A stretch of DNA of 55,024 nt from Acetobacteraceae bacterium (GCA_027326105.1 DAHWFB010000067.1:1-55024); one strand, 5' to 3'. Shown: positions 25,134-33,159, counted from the first letter of the stretch. Program-made: numbers and translations. Notes: generated by a model from the letters alone, not told the origin.

Positions 25134-25799
25134 TCAGATCTGGACGATGCCGCCGAGGCTGAAGGTGTGCCCGGCCGGATTCTTGCCCACCGTGATGGTA
25201 TGGTCGTTGATGAAGGTGTAGGGTGGCACCGGCAGGTTGTAGGGGGCCGGAACGCCACTGTAGACGCGCCCGGCGATGTCGTATTTCGAGCCGTGGCAGG
25301 GGCAGAGATAGCCGCCGAGCCAGTTTTCCACCGGGACCGACTTGCTCGGATTGGGAAAATACTCGGGCAGGCAGCCGAGATGGGTGCAGATGCCCACCAG
25401 CACGCCGAATTCCGGCTTGATCGAGCGGTGCCAGTTGGTGGCGTATTTGGGCTGCTGGTGCACCCTCGAGTTCGGGTCCGAAAGCCGGGACAGCATCTCT
25501 TTGCTTTGCAGGACCTTGAGCGCGGCCGGGGTTCGGTTCTGCACCAGGATCGGCTTGCCGCGCCAGAGCAGCACGATCTGCTGGCCGGGCTGGATCGGCG
25601 AGAGATCGACATCCACCGGCGCGCCGGCGGCGAGCGTGTCGGCGGCAGGGTTCATCGAATCGACGAACGGCCAGACCACTGCGCCCACCCCGATCGCGGC
25701 GGTGGCGGCGGTCACCAGCGAAAGAAAGTCGCGCCGCCCGCCCTCGGCCGGGGCATGCTGGCCGTGGGAGGCGGAGTCGGTGGCGGCGTCGCTCGACAT
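25134..25799 (-). CDS. petA: Ubiquinol-cytochrome c reductase iron-sulfur (Rieske) subunit
   Basis: A 221-residue Rieske protein of the bc1 complex. Twin arginines in GGRRDFLSLVTAATAAIGVG start a single membrane anchor and suggest Tat export. The 2Fe-2S ligands are in CTHLGC and CPCHGSKYD, with the flanking glycine and proline residues of the family (SGVPAPYNLPVPPY). It transfers electrons from quinol to cytochrome c1 on the periplasmic face of the inner membrane. Unusually, petB and petC do not follow: the next gene downstream is an MFS transporter after a 312-bp gap. The start chosen fits the usual Rieske amino terminus. Confidence 0.94.
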   Translation of the reverse strand: MSSDAATDSASHGQHAPAEGGRRDFLSLVTAATAAIGVGAVVWPFVDSMNPAADTLAAGAPVDVDLSPIQPGQQIVLLWRGKPILVQNRTPAALKVLQSKEMLSRLSDPNSRVHQQPKYATNWHRSIKPEFGVLVGICTHLGCLPEYFPNPSKSVPVENWLGGYLCPCHGSKYDIAGRVYSGVPAPYNLPVPPYTFINDHTITVGKNPAGHTFSLGGIVQI

Positions 25800-25831
25800 C
25801 GGATCGGGTTCCTCGTGGTCGCGGAGCGGAA

Positions 25832-26461
25832 ATGGCCCAGGCAAACTACCCACACGGCGCCTCGTCGGCAACCTCCCGCGGGGGCGAAATGCTCGAAGCG
25901 GTGGCACGGGAGGCCCGCGCCTGCACGCTCTGCGCCGTGCATCTGCCCTGCCCGCCGCGTCCGGTCTTTCGAGTCTCGGCCACCGCCCGCCTGCTCGTCA
26001 TCGGCCAGGCGCCGGGAGCCAGGGTGCAGGCCAGCGGCATTCCCTGGGACGACGCCTCCGGCGCCCGCCTGCGCGGCTGGCTCGGCCTTGACGCGGCGAC
26101 CTTCTACGACGCGACCCGCATCGCTATCGTGCCGATGGGCTTCTGCTATCCGGGAACGCTTGCGGGCGGCGGCGATGCCCCGCCGCGCCCCGAGTGCGCG
26201 CCGCTCTGGCACCCGCGCCTGATCCCGTTGATGCCGGAGATCCGCCTCACGCTGCTGGTCGGCTCGCACGCCGTCGCTGCCCGGCTCGGGCGTGGCCCGA
26301 TGGCTGCTCGCGTCGCGGCCTGGCGCGACCGGCTGCCCGCGCTGTTCCCGCTGCCGCATCCCTCCTGGCGTACCATCGGCTGGGAACGCCGCAACCCCTG
26401 GTTCCCCGGGGAGGCCCTTCCGGCGCTGCGGACGCTGGTGGAGAAGGCCATAAGCACATAA
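25832..26461 (+). CDS. Uracil-DNA glycosylase family protein
   Basis: A 209-residue single-domain protein of the UDG superfamily. An early CTLC pair is followed by RLLVIGQAPGARVQASGIPW, the water-activating loop with the family GQAPG core, and PLPHPSWR near residue 172 is the second DNA-binding motif. This HPS-type UDG-like group is seen in many alphaproteobacteria; removal of uracil has not been shown for all members, and it could act on another base. The ATG has GGAG 5 nt upstream and lies only 32 bp from the divergent petA start. Its TAA is inside a 36-bp palindrome shared with the convergent Nudix gene. Confidence 0.8.
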   Translation: MAQANYPHGASSATSRGGEMLEAVAREARACTLCAVHLPCPPRPVFRVSATARLLVIGQAPGARVQASGIPWDDASGARLRGWLGLDAATFYDATRIAIVPMGFCYPGTLAGGGDAPPRPECAPLWHPRLIPLMPEIRLTLLVGSHAVAARLGRGPMAARVAAWRDRLPALFPLPHPSWRTIGWERRNPWFPGEALPALRTLVEKAIST

Positions 26462-26483
26462 ACATATCTTTATGTCGTTATGG
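26448..26483. terminator. 36-bp palindrome spanning two convergent stop codons
   Basis: Arms CCATAA/TTATGG (6 bp) and ACATAAA/TTTATGT (7 bp) are separated by a 2-bp mismatch and enclose a 6-nt centre. The TAA of the UDG-family gene (26459-26461) and the TAA of the Nudix gene (26480-26478) both fall in the arms. It is AT-rich against a GC-rich background. A bidirectional terminator is the simplest reading; a protein-binding operator is possible. Confidence 0.7.
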
Positions 26484-27002
26484 AAACGCGGAATCCTCGG
26501 TCGGGTTGGTGGCGGGGGCGGCGAGGGGTTTGCCGTCGCGTTCGCGCCAGGCGGCGAGCGCCCAGCGGACGGACGGAAAGGCGATCTCGGCCCAGGGAAC
26601 CTGGTCCCAGGCGAAGAGACCCGTCTCGCGGGTTTCCGGGCCCGGGGCGAACAGCGGTGGGCCGGCGAAGCGGGCGCGGAAGAGGATCTGGACCTGGCCG
26701 ATGCGCGGGATGCTGTAGAGCGCGAGCACCCCTTCCACCGCCAGCCGCGCCCGCGCCTCCTCCCAGGCTTCGCGGGCCGCCCCTTCGGCGGCGGTTTCGC
26801 CGAGTTCGAGGAAGCCCGCGGGCAGGGTCCAGAAGCAGGCGCGGGGTTCGATGGCGCGGCGGCAGAGCAGCACGTGGCCCTCGTGGCCGACCACGGAGCC
26901 GACGATGACGCGGGGATTGCGATAGTCGATGAAGCCGCAGCGGTTGCAGACCAGCCGTTCGCGGTCATCACCTTCGGGGATGCGGGAGACGAAATCGCCC
27001 AT
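26478..27002 (-). CDS. Nudix hydrolase
   Basis: A 174-residue Nudix protein with a short amino-terminal segment containing CNRCGFIDYRNP, half of a zinc-ribbon-like motif seen in NADH/ADP-ribose pyrophosphatase relatives. The Nudix box is complete: GFLELGETAAEGAAREAWEE matches G-x5-E-x7-R-E-x2-E-E, which binds the metal for diphosphate hydrolysis. PAGF upstream and LFARFxG-like sequence downstream fit the ADP-ribose or NADH subgroup, but the substrate is not fixed by sequence. It is convergent with the UDG-family gene, their stop codons sharing one palindrome. Possible role: housecleaning of nucleoside diphosphate derivatives. Confidence 0.9.
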   Translation of the reverse strand: MGDFVSRIPEGDDRERLVCNRCGFIDYRNPRVIVGSVVGHEGHVLLCRRAIEPRACFWTLPAGFLELGETAAEGAAREAWEEARARLAVEGVLALYSIPRIGQVQILFRARFAGPPLFAPGPETRETGLFAWDQVPWAEIAFPSVRWALAAWRERDGKPLAAPATNPTEDSAFP

Positions 27003-27073
27003 GCGCCAGCCTGCGCCGCGACGCGGCCGGGAATCAAGCCTCGATCAGGCCGCGCAGGCCACGCAGGCCGCGG

Positions 27074-27304
27074 TCAAACCGAGAGGTTGAGCAGCGACCC
27101 ACGGGGCAGGATCTGGCCGGGTGCGACCTTCGGAATGCCGCCCGTGGTGCCGCTGGTGGCGACCGCCGGGCTGGCCTGGGCCTCGTTGCCGACGGAACGC
27201 ACCGGACGCGGGCGCGGGGTCTGGCTGACCGGGCTGGGATTGATCGCCGCCGAGAAGGCGGAGAGGGAGGAGGAGGAGAGCATGGACAGGATGATGAGGC
27301 GCAT
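27074..27304 (-). CDS. Small putative secreted protein, unknown function
   Basis: A 76-residue frame beginning MRLIILSMLSSSSLSAFSAA, a plausible signal peptide, followed by a Pro/Ser/Thr-rich low-complexity segment and ending PRGSLLNLSV. No domain is recognised. The start at 27304 is preferred for its signal peptide, although it has no clear ribosome-binding site; an upstream in-frame GTG at 27388 would add 28 residues. It lies between the diheme cytochrome and Nudix genes on the same strand. The upstream 107 bp are AT-rich (TTAATAAAG, GTATAC) and may hold its promoter. The exported, ordered-looking carboxy end argues for a real gene, but the call is tentative. Confidence 0.5.
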   Translation of the reverse strand: MRLIILSMLSSSSLSAFSAAINPSPVSQTPRPRPVRSVGNEAQASPAVATSGTTGGIPKVAPGQILPRGSLLNLSV

Positions 27305-27411
27305 CGGTGAAGACACCGTTAACGCGCCGCGGGATTGCGGAACCGCGCGAGACGTTTCTACTTTATTAAGAAACGGCCGCGCCAGCACCCTCCGGTTGTA
27401 TACTTAACGCT

Positions 27412-27897
27412 TCATTCGCCTCCGCCGCCGCCTCCCTCGGTGCCGCCGCGGCCGTTGTGGCAGGCGTTGCACTTCGCCGCGGTGCGGATACCCGGCCCGC
27501 TACCTACTCCGGGGCCGAGCAGCCAGCCATGGATGCGCCGCCAGAAGGGCATGTCGGTGATGCGCACCGGCGTGACCGAGGCGGGCAGGCCGCGCAGGAT
27601 CTCGGGGTTGCCGGAGGGCGAATCGGCCGCGTTGGCCATCAGGAACTTCTTGATCTTGCTGGTGGTCGCGGGGTCGAGGCTCGCGTCCTCGCCGAAATGG
27701 TGGGAGAGATGATCGAGCAGCTTCGACCAGGAGCGGGCGGGCAGGAAGAAGGGCGGATAGGCCATGTGGCAGGCGCCGCATTCGTGCGCCCAGGTCTTGG
27801 CGCCGGCGACCATGCCCGGCGCCTGCTGCGCGAAGGCGGGGGCGGCGGCACCGGAGAGGGCGGCCGCCAGGGCGGCGGCGCGGATGGTGGTCTTCAT
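27412..27897 (-). CDS. Diheme cytochrome c (DHC family)
   Basis: A 161-residue periplasmic cytochrome with a cleavable signal (MKTTIRAAALAAALSGAAAP, AFA). Two haem-binding motifs are visible: CGACH at 40-44 and CNACH at 143-147, in the diheme cytochrome c family pattern with HECGACHMAYPP and LSHHFGEDASLDPATT between. The tail is a Gly/Glu run. It is the last gene of a three-gene minus-strand set with a DUF1924 cytochrome and a b561-DHC fusion. The fused gene's carboxy domain is a clear paralogue. In Rhodobacter sphaeroides a DHC works with SHP and a cytochrome b; an equivalent electron-transfer role is inferred here. Confidence 0.92.
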   Translation of the reverse strand: MKTTIRAAALAAALSGAAAPAFAQQAPGMVAGAKTWAHECGACHMAYPPFFLPARSWSKLLDHLSHHFGEDASLDPATTSKIKKFLMANAADSPSGNPEILRGLPASVTPVRITDMPFWRRIHGWLLGPGVGSGPGIRTAAKCNACHNGRGGTEGGGGGGE

Positions 27898-27916
27898 ACC
27901 CGGTTCTCCCGCCCGC

Positions 27917-28342
27917 TCACTGGCTGGCCATGAAAGTGATGTAGTTGCCCTTTTCGAGCGGCGTGCAGGCGCGGCCATAGACGGTATGGCAGTTGCGCCA
28001 GAACCATTTCTCGACCTTGTGCAGCCTGGTGAAGCGCGACGGCGTGACCGAGACCGCAACCGGCAGGATGGTCTTGCCGGCGCGCGTCCTGCCGGGGTGC
28101 TTCGGGTTGGTGGTGTGGCAGGTGGAGCAGGAGGGGGTCGCCGGGCGGCCGGTGCCGGGGTGGGCGAGGAAGAAGGCGCGCCCGGCGGCGGCGGAGAAGC
28201 CCTTGAAGCCAGGATCGGTCTTGCGGACTTCCGCGGCGTAGTGGTCGAGGATCGCCTGGCGCATGGCCGCATAATTGGCGGCCAGGGCGACGGCGCTCGA
28301 TAACGCGAGGAAGGCGAGGGCGGCGAGCAGGCGGGCTTTCAT
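27917..28342 (-). CDS. DUF1924 / SHP-like monohaem cytochrome c
   Basis: A 141-residue exported protein with signal MKARLLAALAFLALSSAVAL and one haem site, CSTCH (C72, C75, H76). The family pattern continues as NPKHPGRTRAGKTILPVAVS, KVEKWFWRNCHTVYGRACT (two further cysteines) and EKGNYITFMAS. This is the DUF1924 family, to which sphaeroides haem protein (SHP), an oxygen- and NO-binding cytochrome, belongs. Its neighbours are a diheme cytochrome and a b561-type membrane protein, the same three components as the SHP operon. The ATG lies in the last of three 14-bp repeats, each containing ATGAAAGC. Confidence 0.93.
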   Translation of the reverse strand: MKARLLAALAFLALSSAVALAANYAAMRQAILDHYAAEVRKTDPGFKGFSAAAGRAFFLAHPGTGRPATPSCSTCHTTNPKHPGRTRAGKTILPVAVSVTPSRFTRLHKVEKWFWRNCHTVYGRACTPLEKGNYITFMASQ

Positions 28343-28370
28343 GAGCGTGCTTTCATGGGCAGGCTTTCAT
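28329..28370 (-). repeat. Three tandem 14-bp repeats, each carrying ATGAAAGC
   Basis: On the minus strand ATGAAAGC begins at 28370, 28356 and 28342, a strict 14-bp period, with the remaining 6 bp partly conserved (CTGCCC, ACGCTC, CCGCCT). The last copy is the start of the DUF1924 gene; the first overlaps the stop of the b561-DHC gene. Each copy offers an ATG in a different frame. Confidence 0.85.
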
Positions 28371-29563
28371 CGGTGCGCGGGCTCGGGAATGGCGATCGCC
28401 TGCGGCGCGAAGAGGCCGCTGGCGGCGTCGTGGTGGCAGGCGTTGCAGGCGGCGGGGCTGCCTACCGCCTTGGAGTGGAAGACCGCCGCGGGAATGTGGC
28501 GATGGATGTGCTGCCAGAAGGCGGTGGCGGTGATGCGCAGCGGATCGGCCGGGTTCTGCCCGGTGCGCAGCCGCACCGCGGGCAGGCTGTCCCAGTGCCC
28601 GGCGGAATTGGCGCGCAGATAGGCGCCGAGGTGGCGGACGGTTGCGGGATCGAGGCTCGCATCCTCGCCGAAATGATGGCCGAGATGGGCAAGGATGCCC
28701 TTCCAGGTGGCCCAGGGCGCGAGCGAGGGCGGATAGGCGAAATGGCAGGCGCCGCATTCGTGGGCGTAGGTGTGATCGAGCACGACGGGCGGCACGCCGC
28801 GGCCGGGAAGGGCGGCGAGGCGCCAGACGCCCGCGCCGATCCCGCCGCCGCCGGCGAGCAGGAGCAGCGCCGCCAGCGCCGGGCGGGCGCGGACGGCGCG
28901 GGCGGTGATGGAGGGGCCGGGCGATTTGCGCCCGTCGATCATGGCGCGGGCGAGATTCTCGCGCTCGCGGAGGCTTTCGAAGAGGACGCCGCCGAGATGG
29001 GCCGCGATCATCGCGGCGAGGGCGAGCGCGAGGGCGAGGTGGAGATAGCGGACCGTGTTGCCGGTGGCGTAGGTGAGGAAAGGGGCCAGCGGTCCCTGCT
29101 TGAGTTCGCCGCCGAGGGTGACGAGGCCGGTCGCGACGAGGGCGGCGAGCACGGCGAAGAAGGCGAAGACCATCATCGCGCCGAGCGGGTTGTGGCCGAG
29201 GTGGCGCGCCGCGCGGCCGGCACGCAGCGCGCGCAGATGGGCGAGCGCCGCCCGCGGGGAATGGGCGAAGCTCGCGAAGCGGGCGTAGGTGGGGCCGAGG
29301 AAGCCCCAGACCAGGCGAAAGAGCAGCAGCGCCGCGATGGCCGTGCCGGCGGCGAGATGCAGCCCGAGGGCGAGGCGGCGGACGAAGAGGCCGGTGGCGA
29401 GTTCGGTCCCGACCAGGACCACGAGCAGCCAGTGGAACAGGCGGATCGCCGGATCCCAGACCGCGCGCCCGGCCGCGCGCCCGGCCGCGCGTGCCGGCGC
29501 ACCCGCCGCTTCCGCGGCGCCCGCTGCCCCCGCCGCCATCGTCGCTTCGCCCGACTCGTCCAT
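28367..29563 (-). CDS. Cytochrome b561 fused to a diheme cytochrome c domain
   Basis: A 398-residue fusion. Residues about 35-210 form a four-helix b561-type membrane cytochrome: WDPAIRLFHWLLVVLVGTEL has the first-helix histidine, HLAAGTAIAALLLFRLVWGF the second, and YLHLALALALAAMIAAHLGG two more. After a fifth hydrophobic segment (230-245) comes a periplasmic domain with CGACH (270-274) and CNACH (373-377), parallel to the stand-alone DHC two genes on. It probably passes electrons between the quinone pool and the soluble cytochromes. GGAGG stands 6 nt before the ATG. The amino terminus is Ala/Gly-rich and repetitive. It diverges from the porin gene across 166 bp. Confidence 0.93.
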   Translation of the reverse strand: MDESGEATMAAGAAGAAEAAGAPARAAGRAAGRAVWDPAIRLFHWLLVVLVGTELATGLFVRRLALGLHLAAGTAIAALLLFRLVWGFLGPTYARFASFAHSPRAALAHLRALRAGRAARHLGHNPLGAMMVFAFFAVLAALVATGLVTLGGELKQGPLAPFLTYATGNTVRYLHLALALALAAMIAAHLGGVLFESLRERENLARAMIDGRKSPGPSITARAVRARPALAALLLLAGGGGIGAGVWRLAALPGRGVPPVVLDHTYAHECGACHFAYPPSLAPWATWKGILAHLGHHFGEDASLDPATVRHLGAYLRANSAGHWDSLPAVRLRTGQNPADPLRITATAFWQHIHRHIPAAVFHSKAVGSPAACNACHHDAASGLFAPQAIAIPEPAHR

Positions 29564-29729
29564 TCCATCCCTCCCGGGCGAGCCTAGCCGGAAAAGCTGA
29601 CAGCGGGATTACAGCCGGCTTGACGGCGGGAACCGCGGGGATGACAAGCCGGGGAGCGGCCCTTCCGGGGGGAAGCCGCGCCCGACCGCCGTTCGAGAAA
29701 CGCCAACGAGAAGAGGCCCCGGCCACGCC

Positions 29730-31055
29730 ATGAGGAACCAGGAAACCATCCGTCGCCGCATCGCCCGCGGATTCGCGGTCGCGCTTGTGCTCGGGGCTCC
29801 GTTGCCGGCCGCGGCTGCGCGAACGGCGGGAGGACCGCTCGCGGCGCTGCGCCAGCTCGACGACACCCTGCTCGCCCACGGGGTGCATGTGCGGCTGGCG
29901 CTGGTGAACAATTTCGCGGCCAACCCGGTGGGCGGCGAGCGCCAGGGCGCGGGGGTGGCCGGCGGGGTGGTGTTCGGGGCGGATTTCCACCTCGGCCGCA
30001 TCGTCGGCTGGCAGGGCGCCACGGTGCATGTGACCTTCGCGCAATATTGGGGGCGCAACCTGTCGGGCGATTTCATCGGCACCGCCAACAAGGCGCAGGA
30101 CTACAACTACCCCTTCAAGCAATTCGAGCTGGCCCAATTCTCGCTCGAGCAGAAGCTCGATTCGGGGCGGCTCGATCTCCTGGTCGGGCGGATCAACGCC
30201 ACAGCCCATTTCGCCCGCACGCCCTATGGCTGCCGGTTCGAGAACGCGCTCGACTGCCCGCTGACGCTGACCGACATCACCGGCGAGTTCACCGGATTTC
30301 CCTATGTGAACTGGGGCGGGGTGGTGCGCTACCAGGCGAGCCCCGGGCTGGGGCTGAAGGCCGGTGCCTTCGAGATCAACCATACCCGCGTGCACAACGC
30401 CGGCTTCGAGTGGTCCACGAAGGACGCGACGGGGGTGATCGTGCCCGCCGAGCTCGACTTTTCCGCCGGGCGGGGCGGCGGGTATGCGCGCCACGCGGCG
30501 GTTGGCGGATGGTACAATTCCGACCCCTACATCGACCCTTTCCTCAACGCCAGGGGCAAGCCGCGCGCCTTCGTGCCCGGCAAGCCGCTGCTGTATGAAG
30601 GCGGACGCGGGGGCGCGTTCGCCGAGGCCGACGCGGTGGTGTGGCGGGGAGGGGCGAAAAGCGGGCGCAACCTCGCCCTGTTCGGGGTGGCGGCGGCACC
30701 CTTCGACGCGCGCGAGACCTATGTGTTCCAGGGCGTCCTCGGCGCCGCCTGGACCGGGCCGTTCGCCACCCGCCCGCACGACCAGTTCAACCTGATCGGT
30801 TCCTACATCAAGTTCTCGGGCGCGGAGATCGGCTATCTCGACGACCTGCTGATCAAGCACGGGACGCGGCGGGGGCTTTCGGCCGACCAGTTCCTGTTCG
30901 AGGCGAACTACGCGGTGCGACTCCGTCCGGGCCTCTTCGTGGTTCCCGATGTGCAGTATATCGTCAATCCCGATACCGCCGCCGACCCGGGGGCGCGTTT
31001 CGTGCCGAAGAACGTCCTGGTTGTAGGGGCGCGGGTGATGGTTCTGGTGCACTGA
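29730..31055 (+). CDS. Carbohydrate-selective porin, OprB family
   Basis: A 441-residue outer-membrane protein with a signal peptide (RRRIARGFAVALVLGAPLPA, AAA). Alternating beta-strand sequence runs through the rest, as in OprB. GVHVRLALVNNFAANPVGG, DFHLGRIVGWQGATVHVTF, LDLLVGRINATAHFARTPYG and the terminal FVPKNVLVVGARVMVLVH fit the family, including a strand-like carboxy end. OprB porins pass glucose and other sugars through the outer membrane of Pseudomonas and acetic acid bacteria. No sugar-oxidising or transport genes are adjacent, and its divergent neighbour is the b561-DHC gene. Substrate is inferred only from the family. Confidence 0.88.
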   Translation: MRNQETIRRRIARGFAVALVLGAPLPAAAARTAGGPLAALRQLDDTLLAHGVHVRLALVNNFAANPVGGERQGAGVAGGVVFGADFHLGRIVGWQGATVHVTFAQYWGRNLSGDFIGTANKAQDYNYPFKQFELAQFSLEQKLDSGRLDLLVGRINATAHFARTPYGCRFENALDCPLTLTDITGEFTGFPYVNWGGVVRYQASPGLGLKAGAFEINHTRVHNAGFEWSTKDATGVIVPAELDFSAGRGGGYARHAAVGGWYNSDPYIDPFLNARGKPRAFVPGKPLLYEGGRGGAFAEADAVVWRGGAKSGRNLALFGVAAAPFDARETYVFQGVLGAAWTGPFATRPHDQFNLIGSYIKFSGAEIGYLDDLLIKHGTRRGLSADQFLFEANYAVRLRPGLFVVPDVQYIVNPDTAADPGARFVPKNVLVVGARVMVLVH

Positions 31056-31166
31056 GCCCGCGGAGACGGCGAGTCGGGACGGCGGAGCGGGGCCTCTTGC
31101 GCCGCCGGACCTTAAGAACATATAAAGAACCGAGAGCGGCGCGTGGCGGCGGAATGCGGCGTTTAT

Positions 31167-31213
31167 TAACTTCATCTAGTATGGATTCTTGGCCGCCCAA
31201 CCATATCTTGTGA
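31167..31213 (+). promoter_or_regulatory. Tandem NrdR-like boxes upstream of nrdA
   Basis: Two 16-bp sites, TAACTTCATCTAGTAT (31167-31182) and CAACCATATCTTGTGA (31198-31213), match the NrdR palindrome ACACTATATATAGTGT at about 10 and 11 positions. They are separated by 15 bp, so their starts are 31 bp apart. That phasing is the known NrdR arrangement. They lie about 90-135 bp before the nrdA GTG. Confidence 0.7.
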
Positions 31214-31302
31214 TTTGTGATTTGACGGAGAGGGACGGTTGGGGCGAAACTGGGAATCGTCGCCGGTTCCGCCGCCGCCAGCCGATTGCAGGGAGAACAG
31301 CC

Positions 31303-33159
31303 GTGTTCGATGCCGTCCAGATGCCCGACCGTCATCAGGTGCAGGTGGATCGCCGGCGGGATGGGCTGATCACCGACTTCGGACGCGCGACTCTGGACGA
31401 TAGATACCTACTTCCAGGAGAGTCGTATCAGGATCTGTTCGCGCGAGTGGCGAGTTTCTATGGCGATGACGCGGGCCATGCGCAGCGCCTCTATGAATAT
31501 ATGAGCCGGATGTGGTTCATGCCGGCGACCCCGGTGCTGTCCAACGGCGGGACCAGCCGTGGCCTGCCGATCTCCTGCTTCCTCAACGAGGCTTCCGACA
31601 GTCTCGAGGGGATCGTGGGGTTGTGGAACGAGAACGTGTGGCTGGCCTCGCGCGGCGGCGGGATCGGGAGCTACTGGGGCAATCTGCGCTCGATCGGCGA
31701 GAAGGTGGGGCAGAACGGGAAGACTTCGGGTGTCATTCCCTTCATCCGGGTGATGGACAGTCTGACGCTCGCGATCTCCCAGGGCAGTCTGCGGCGCGGT
31801 TCGGCTGCGGTCTATCTGCCGCTTTCTCATCCCGAGATCGAGGAGTTCATCGAGATGCGCCGCCCCACCGGGGGCGATCCCAACCGCAAGGCGCTCAACC
31901 TCCACCATGGCGTGCTGGTGCCGGACGCCTTCATGCGGGCGGTGGAGGCGGACGAGGCCTGGGCGCTGACTTCGCCCAAGGACGGCGCGGTGGTGCGCAG
32001 CGTTTCGGCGCGCGCGCTCTGGATCCGCATCCTGACCGCGCGGGTGGAGACCGGCGAGCCGTACCTCGTGTTCAGCGACCAGGTGAACCGGATGCGCCCG
32101 GAACACCACAAGCTCGCCGGGCTGGAAGTGAAGACGTCCAACCTCTGTTCGGAGATCACGCTGCCGACGGGGCGGGACCAGCACGGGCAGGAGCGGACGG
32201 CGGTCTGCTGCCTCTCCTCGCTCAATCTCGAATACTGGTTCGAATGGCAGGCCGACGCGGCGTTCATTCCCGACGTGATGCGGTTTCTTGACAATGTCTT
32301 GCAGGATTTCATCGACCGGGCCCCGGATTCGATGGCCCGCGCGCGCTATTCGGCGGCGCGGGAGCGTTCGGTCGGGCTCGGGGTGATGGGGTTCCATTCC
32401 TTCCTGCAAAGCCAGGCGGTGCCGTTCGAGAGCATCAGCGCGAAGGCCTGGAACAAGCGCATGTTCCGCCACATCCGCGGGCAGGCGGATGCCGCCTCGC
32501 GGACGCTGGCGAAGGAGCGCGGTGCCTGCCCGGACGCGGCGGAGTGGGGGGTGCTCGAGCGCTTCTCCAACAAGCTCGCGATCGCGCCGACGGCTTCGAT
32601 CTCGATCATCGCGGGCAACGCCAGCCCCGGCGTCGAGCCGATCGCGGCCAACGTGTTCCTGCAGAAGACGCTTTCGGGCAGTTTCACGGTGCGCAACCGG
32701 CATTTGCAGCGCCTGCTCGCCGAGCGCGGACGGGACACGGACGAGGTGTGGAGCGCGATCACGCTCGACAAGGGGAGTGTACAGAAGCTCGATTTTCTCA
32801 CCCAGCAGGAGAAGGACGTGTTCAAGACCGCGTTCGAGCTCGACCAGCGCTGGGTGATCGAGCATGCCGCCGACCGCACGCCCTATGTGTGCCAGAGCCA
32901 GTCGGTCAATGTGTTCCTGCCCGCCAATGTGCACAAGCGCGACCTGCACCAGATCCATTTCCAGGCGTGGAAGAAGGGTCTGAAGTCGCTCTACTATTGC
33001 CGGAGCCTGTCGTTGCAGCGGGCGGACAATGTCAGCGAGAAGGCGGTGCGGCCTTCGGAAATCGTCGTCGCGGCGGCGGTGCCGGAGGCGGTGCTCGATC
33101 TGGTGACCGCGCGGGCGCCGGCGGTGGCGAACTATGAGGAGTGTCTGGTGTGTCAGTAG
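31303..33159 (+). CDS. nrdA: Class I ribonucleoside-diphosphate reductase, alpha subunit
   Basis: A 618-residue catalytic subunit that reduces ribonucleotides to deoxyribonucleotides. LPISCFLNEASDSLEGI holds the first redox cysteine. NLCSEITLPTG contains the asparagine, radical-site cysteine and glutamate, and the second redox cysteine follows. The tyrosines of the radical path are near SLYYCRSLS. The tail NYEECLVCQ is the thioredoxin/glutaredoxin-interacting CxxC end. The protein starts almost at the barrel, with no amino-terminal ATP-cone. The GTG at 31303 has GGGAG 8 nt upstream; the longer frame reaching back to 31189 runs over the NrdR boxes and is rejected, while ATG 31321 is an alternative. 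nrdB follows after 155 bp. Confidence 0.95.
   Translation: MFDAVQMPDRHQVQVDRRRDGLITDFGRATLDDRYLLPGESYQDLFARVASFYGDDAGHAQRLYEYMSRMWFMPATPVLSNGGTSRGLPISCFLNEASDSLEGIVGLWNENVWLASRGGGIGSYWGNLRSIGEKVGQNGKTSGVIPFIRVMDSLTLAISQGSLRRGSAAVYLPLSHPEIEEFIEMRRPTGGDPNRKALNLHHGVLVPDAFMRAVEADEAWALTSPKDGAVVRSVSARALWIRILTARVETGEPYLVFSDQVNRMRPEHHKLAGLEVKTSNLCSEITLPTGRDQHGQERTAVCCLSSLNLEYWFEWQADAAFIPDVMRFLDNVLQDFIDRAPDSMARARYSAARERSVGLGVMGFHSFLQSQAVPFESISAKAWNKRMFRHIRGQADAASRTLAKERGACPDAAEWGVLERFSNKLAIAPTASISIIAGNASPGVEPIAANVFLQKTLSGSFTVRNRHLQRLLAERGRDTDEVWSAITLDKGSVQKLDFLTQQEKDVFKTAFELDQRWVIEHAADRTPYVCQSQSVNVFLPANVHKRDLHQIHFQAWKKGLKSLYYCRSLSLQRADNVSEKAVRPSEIVVAAAVPEAVLDLVTARAPAVANYEECLVCQ

Noticed and set aside
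23406-26222. 938-codon plus-strand open frame
   Set aside because: It runs antisense through the MFS and Rieske genes and into another frame of the UDG gene; composition is shadow-like and no domain is visible.
31189-31302. Amino-terminal extension of nrdA
   Set aside because: The extension would translate the NrdR-like boxes and shows no family similarity; GTG 31303 has a good ribosome-binding site.
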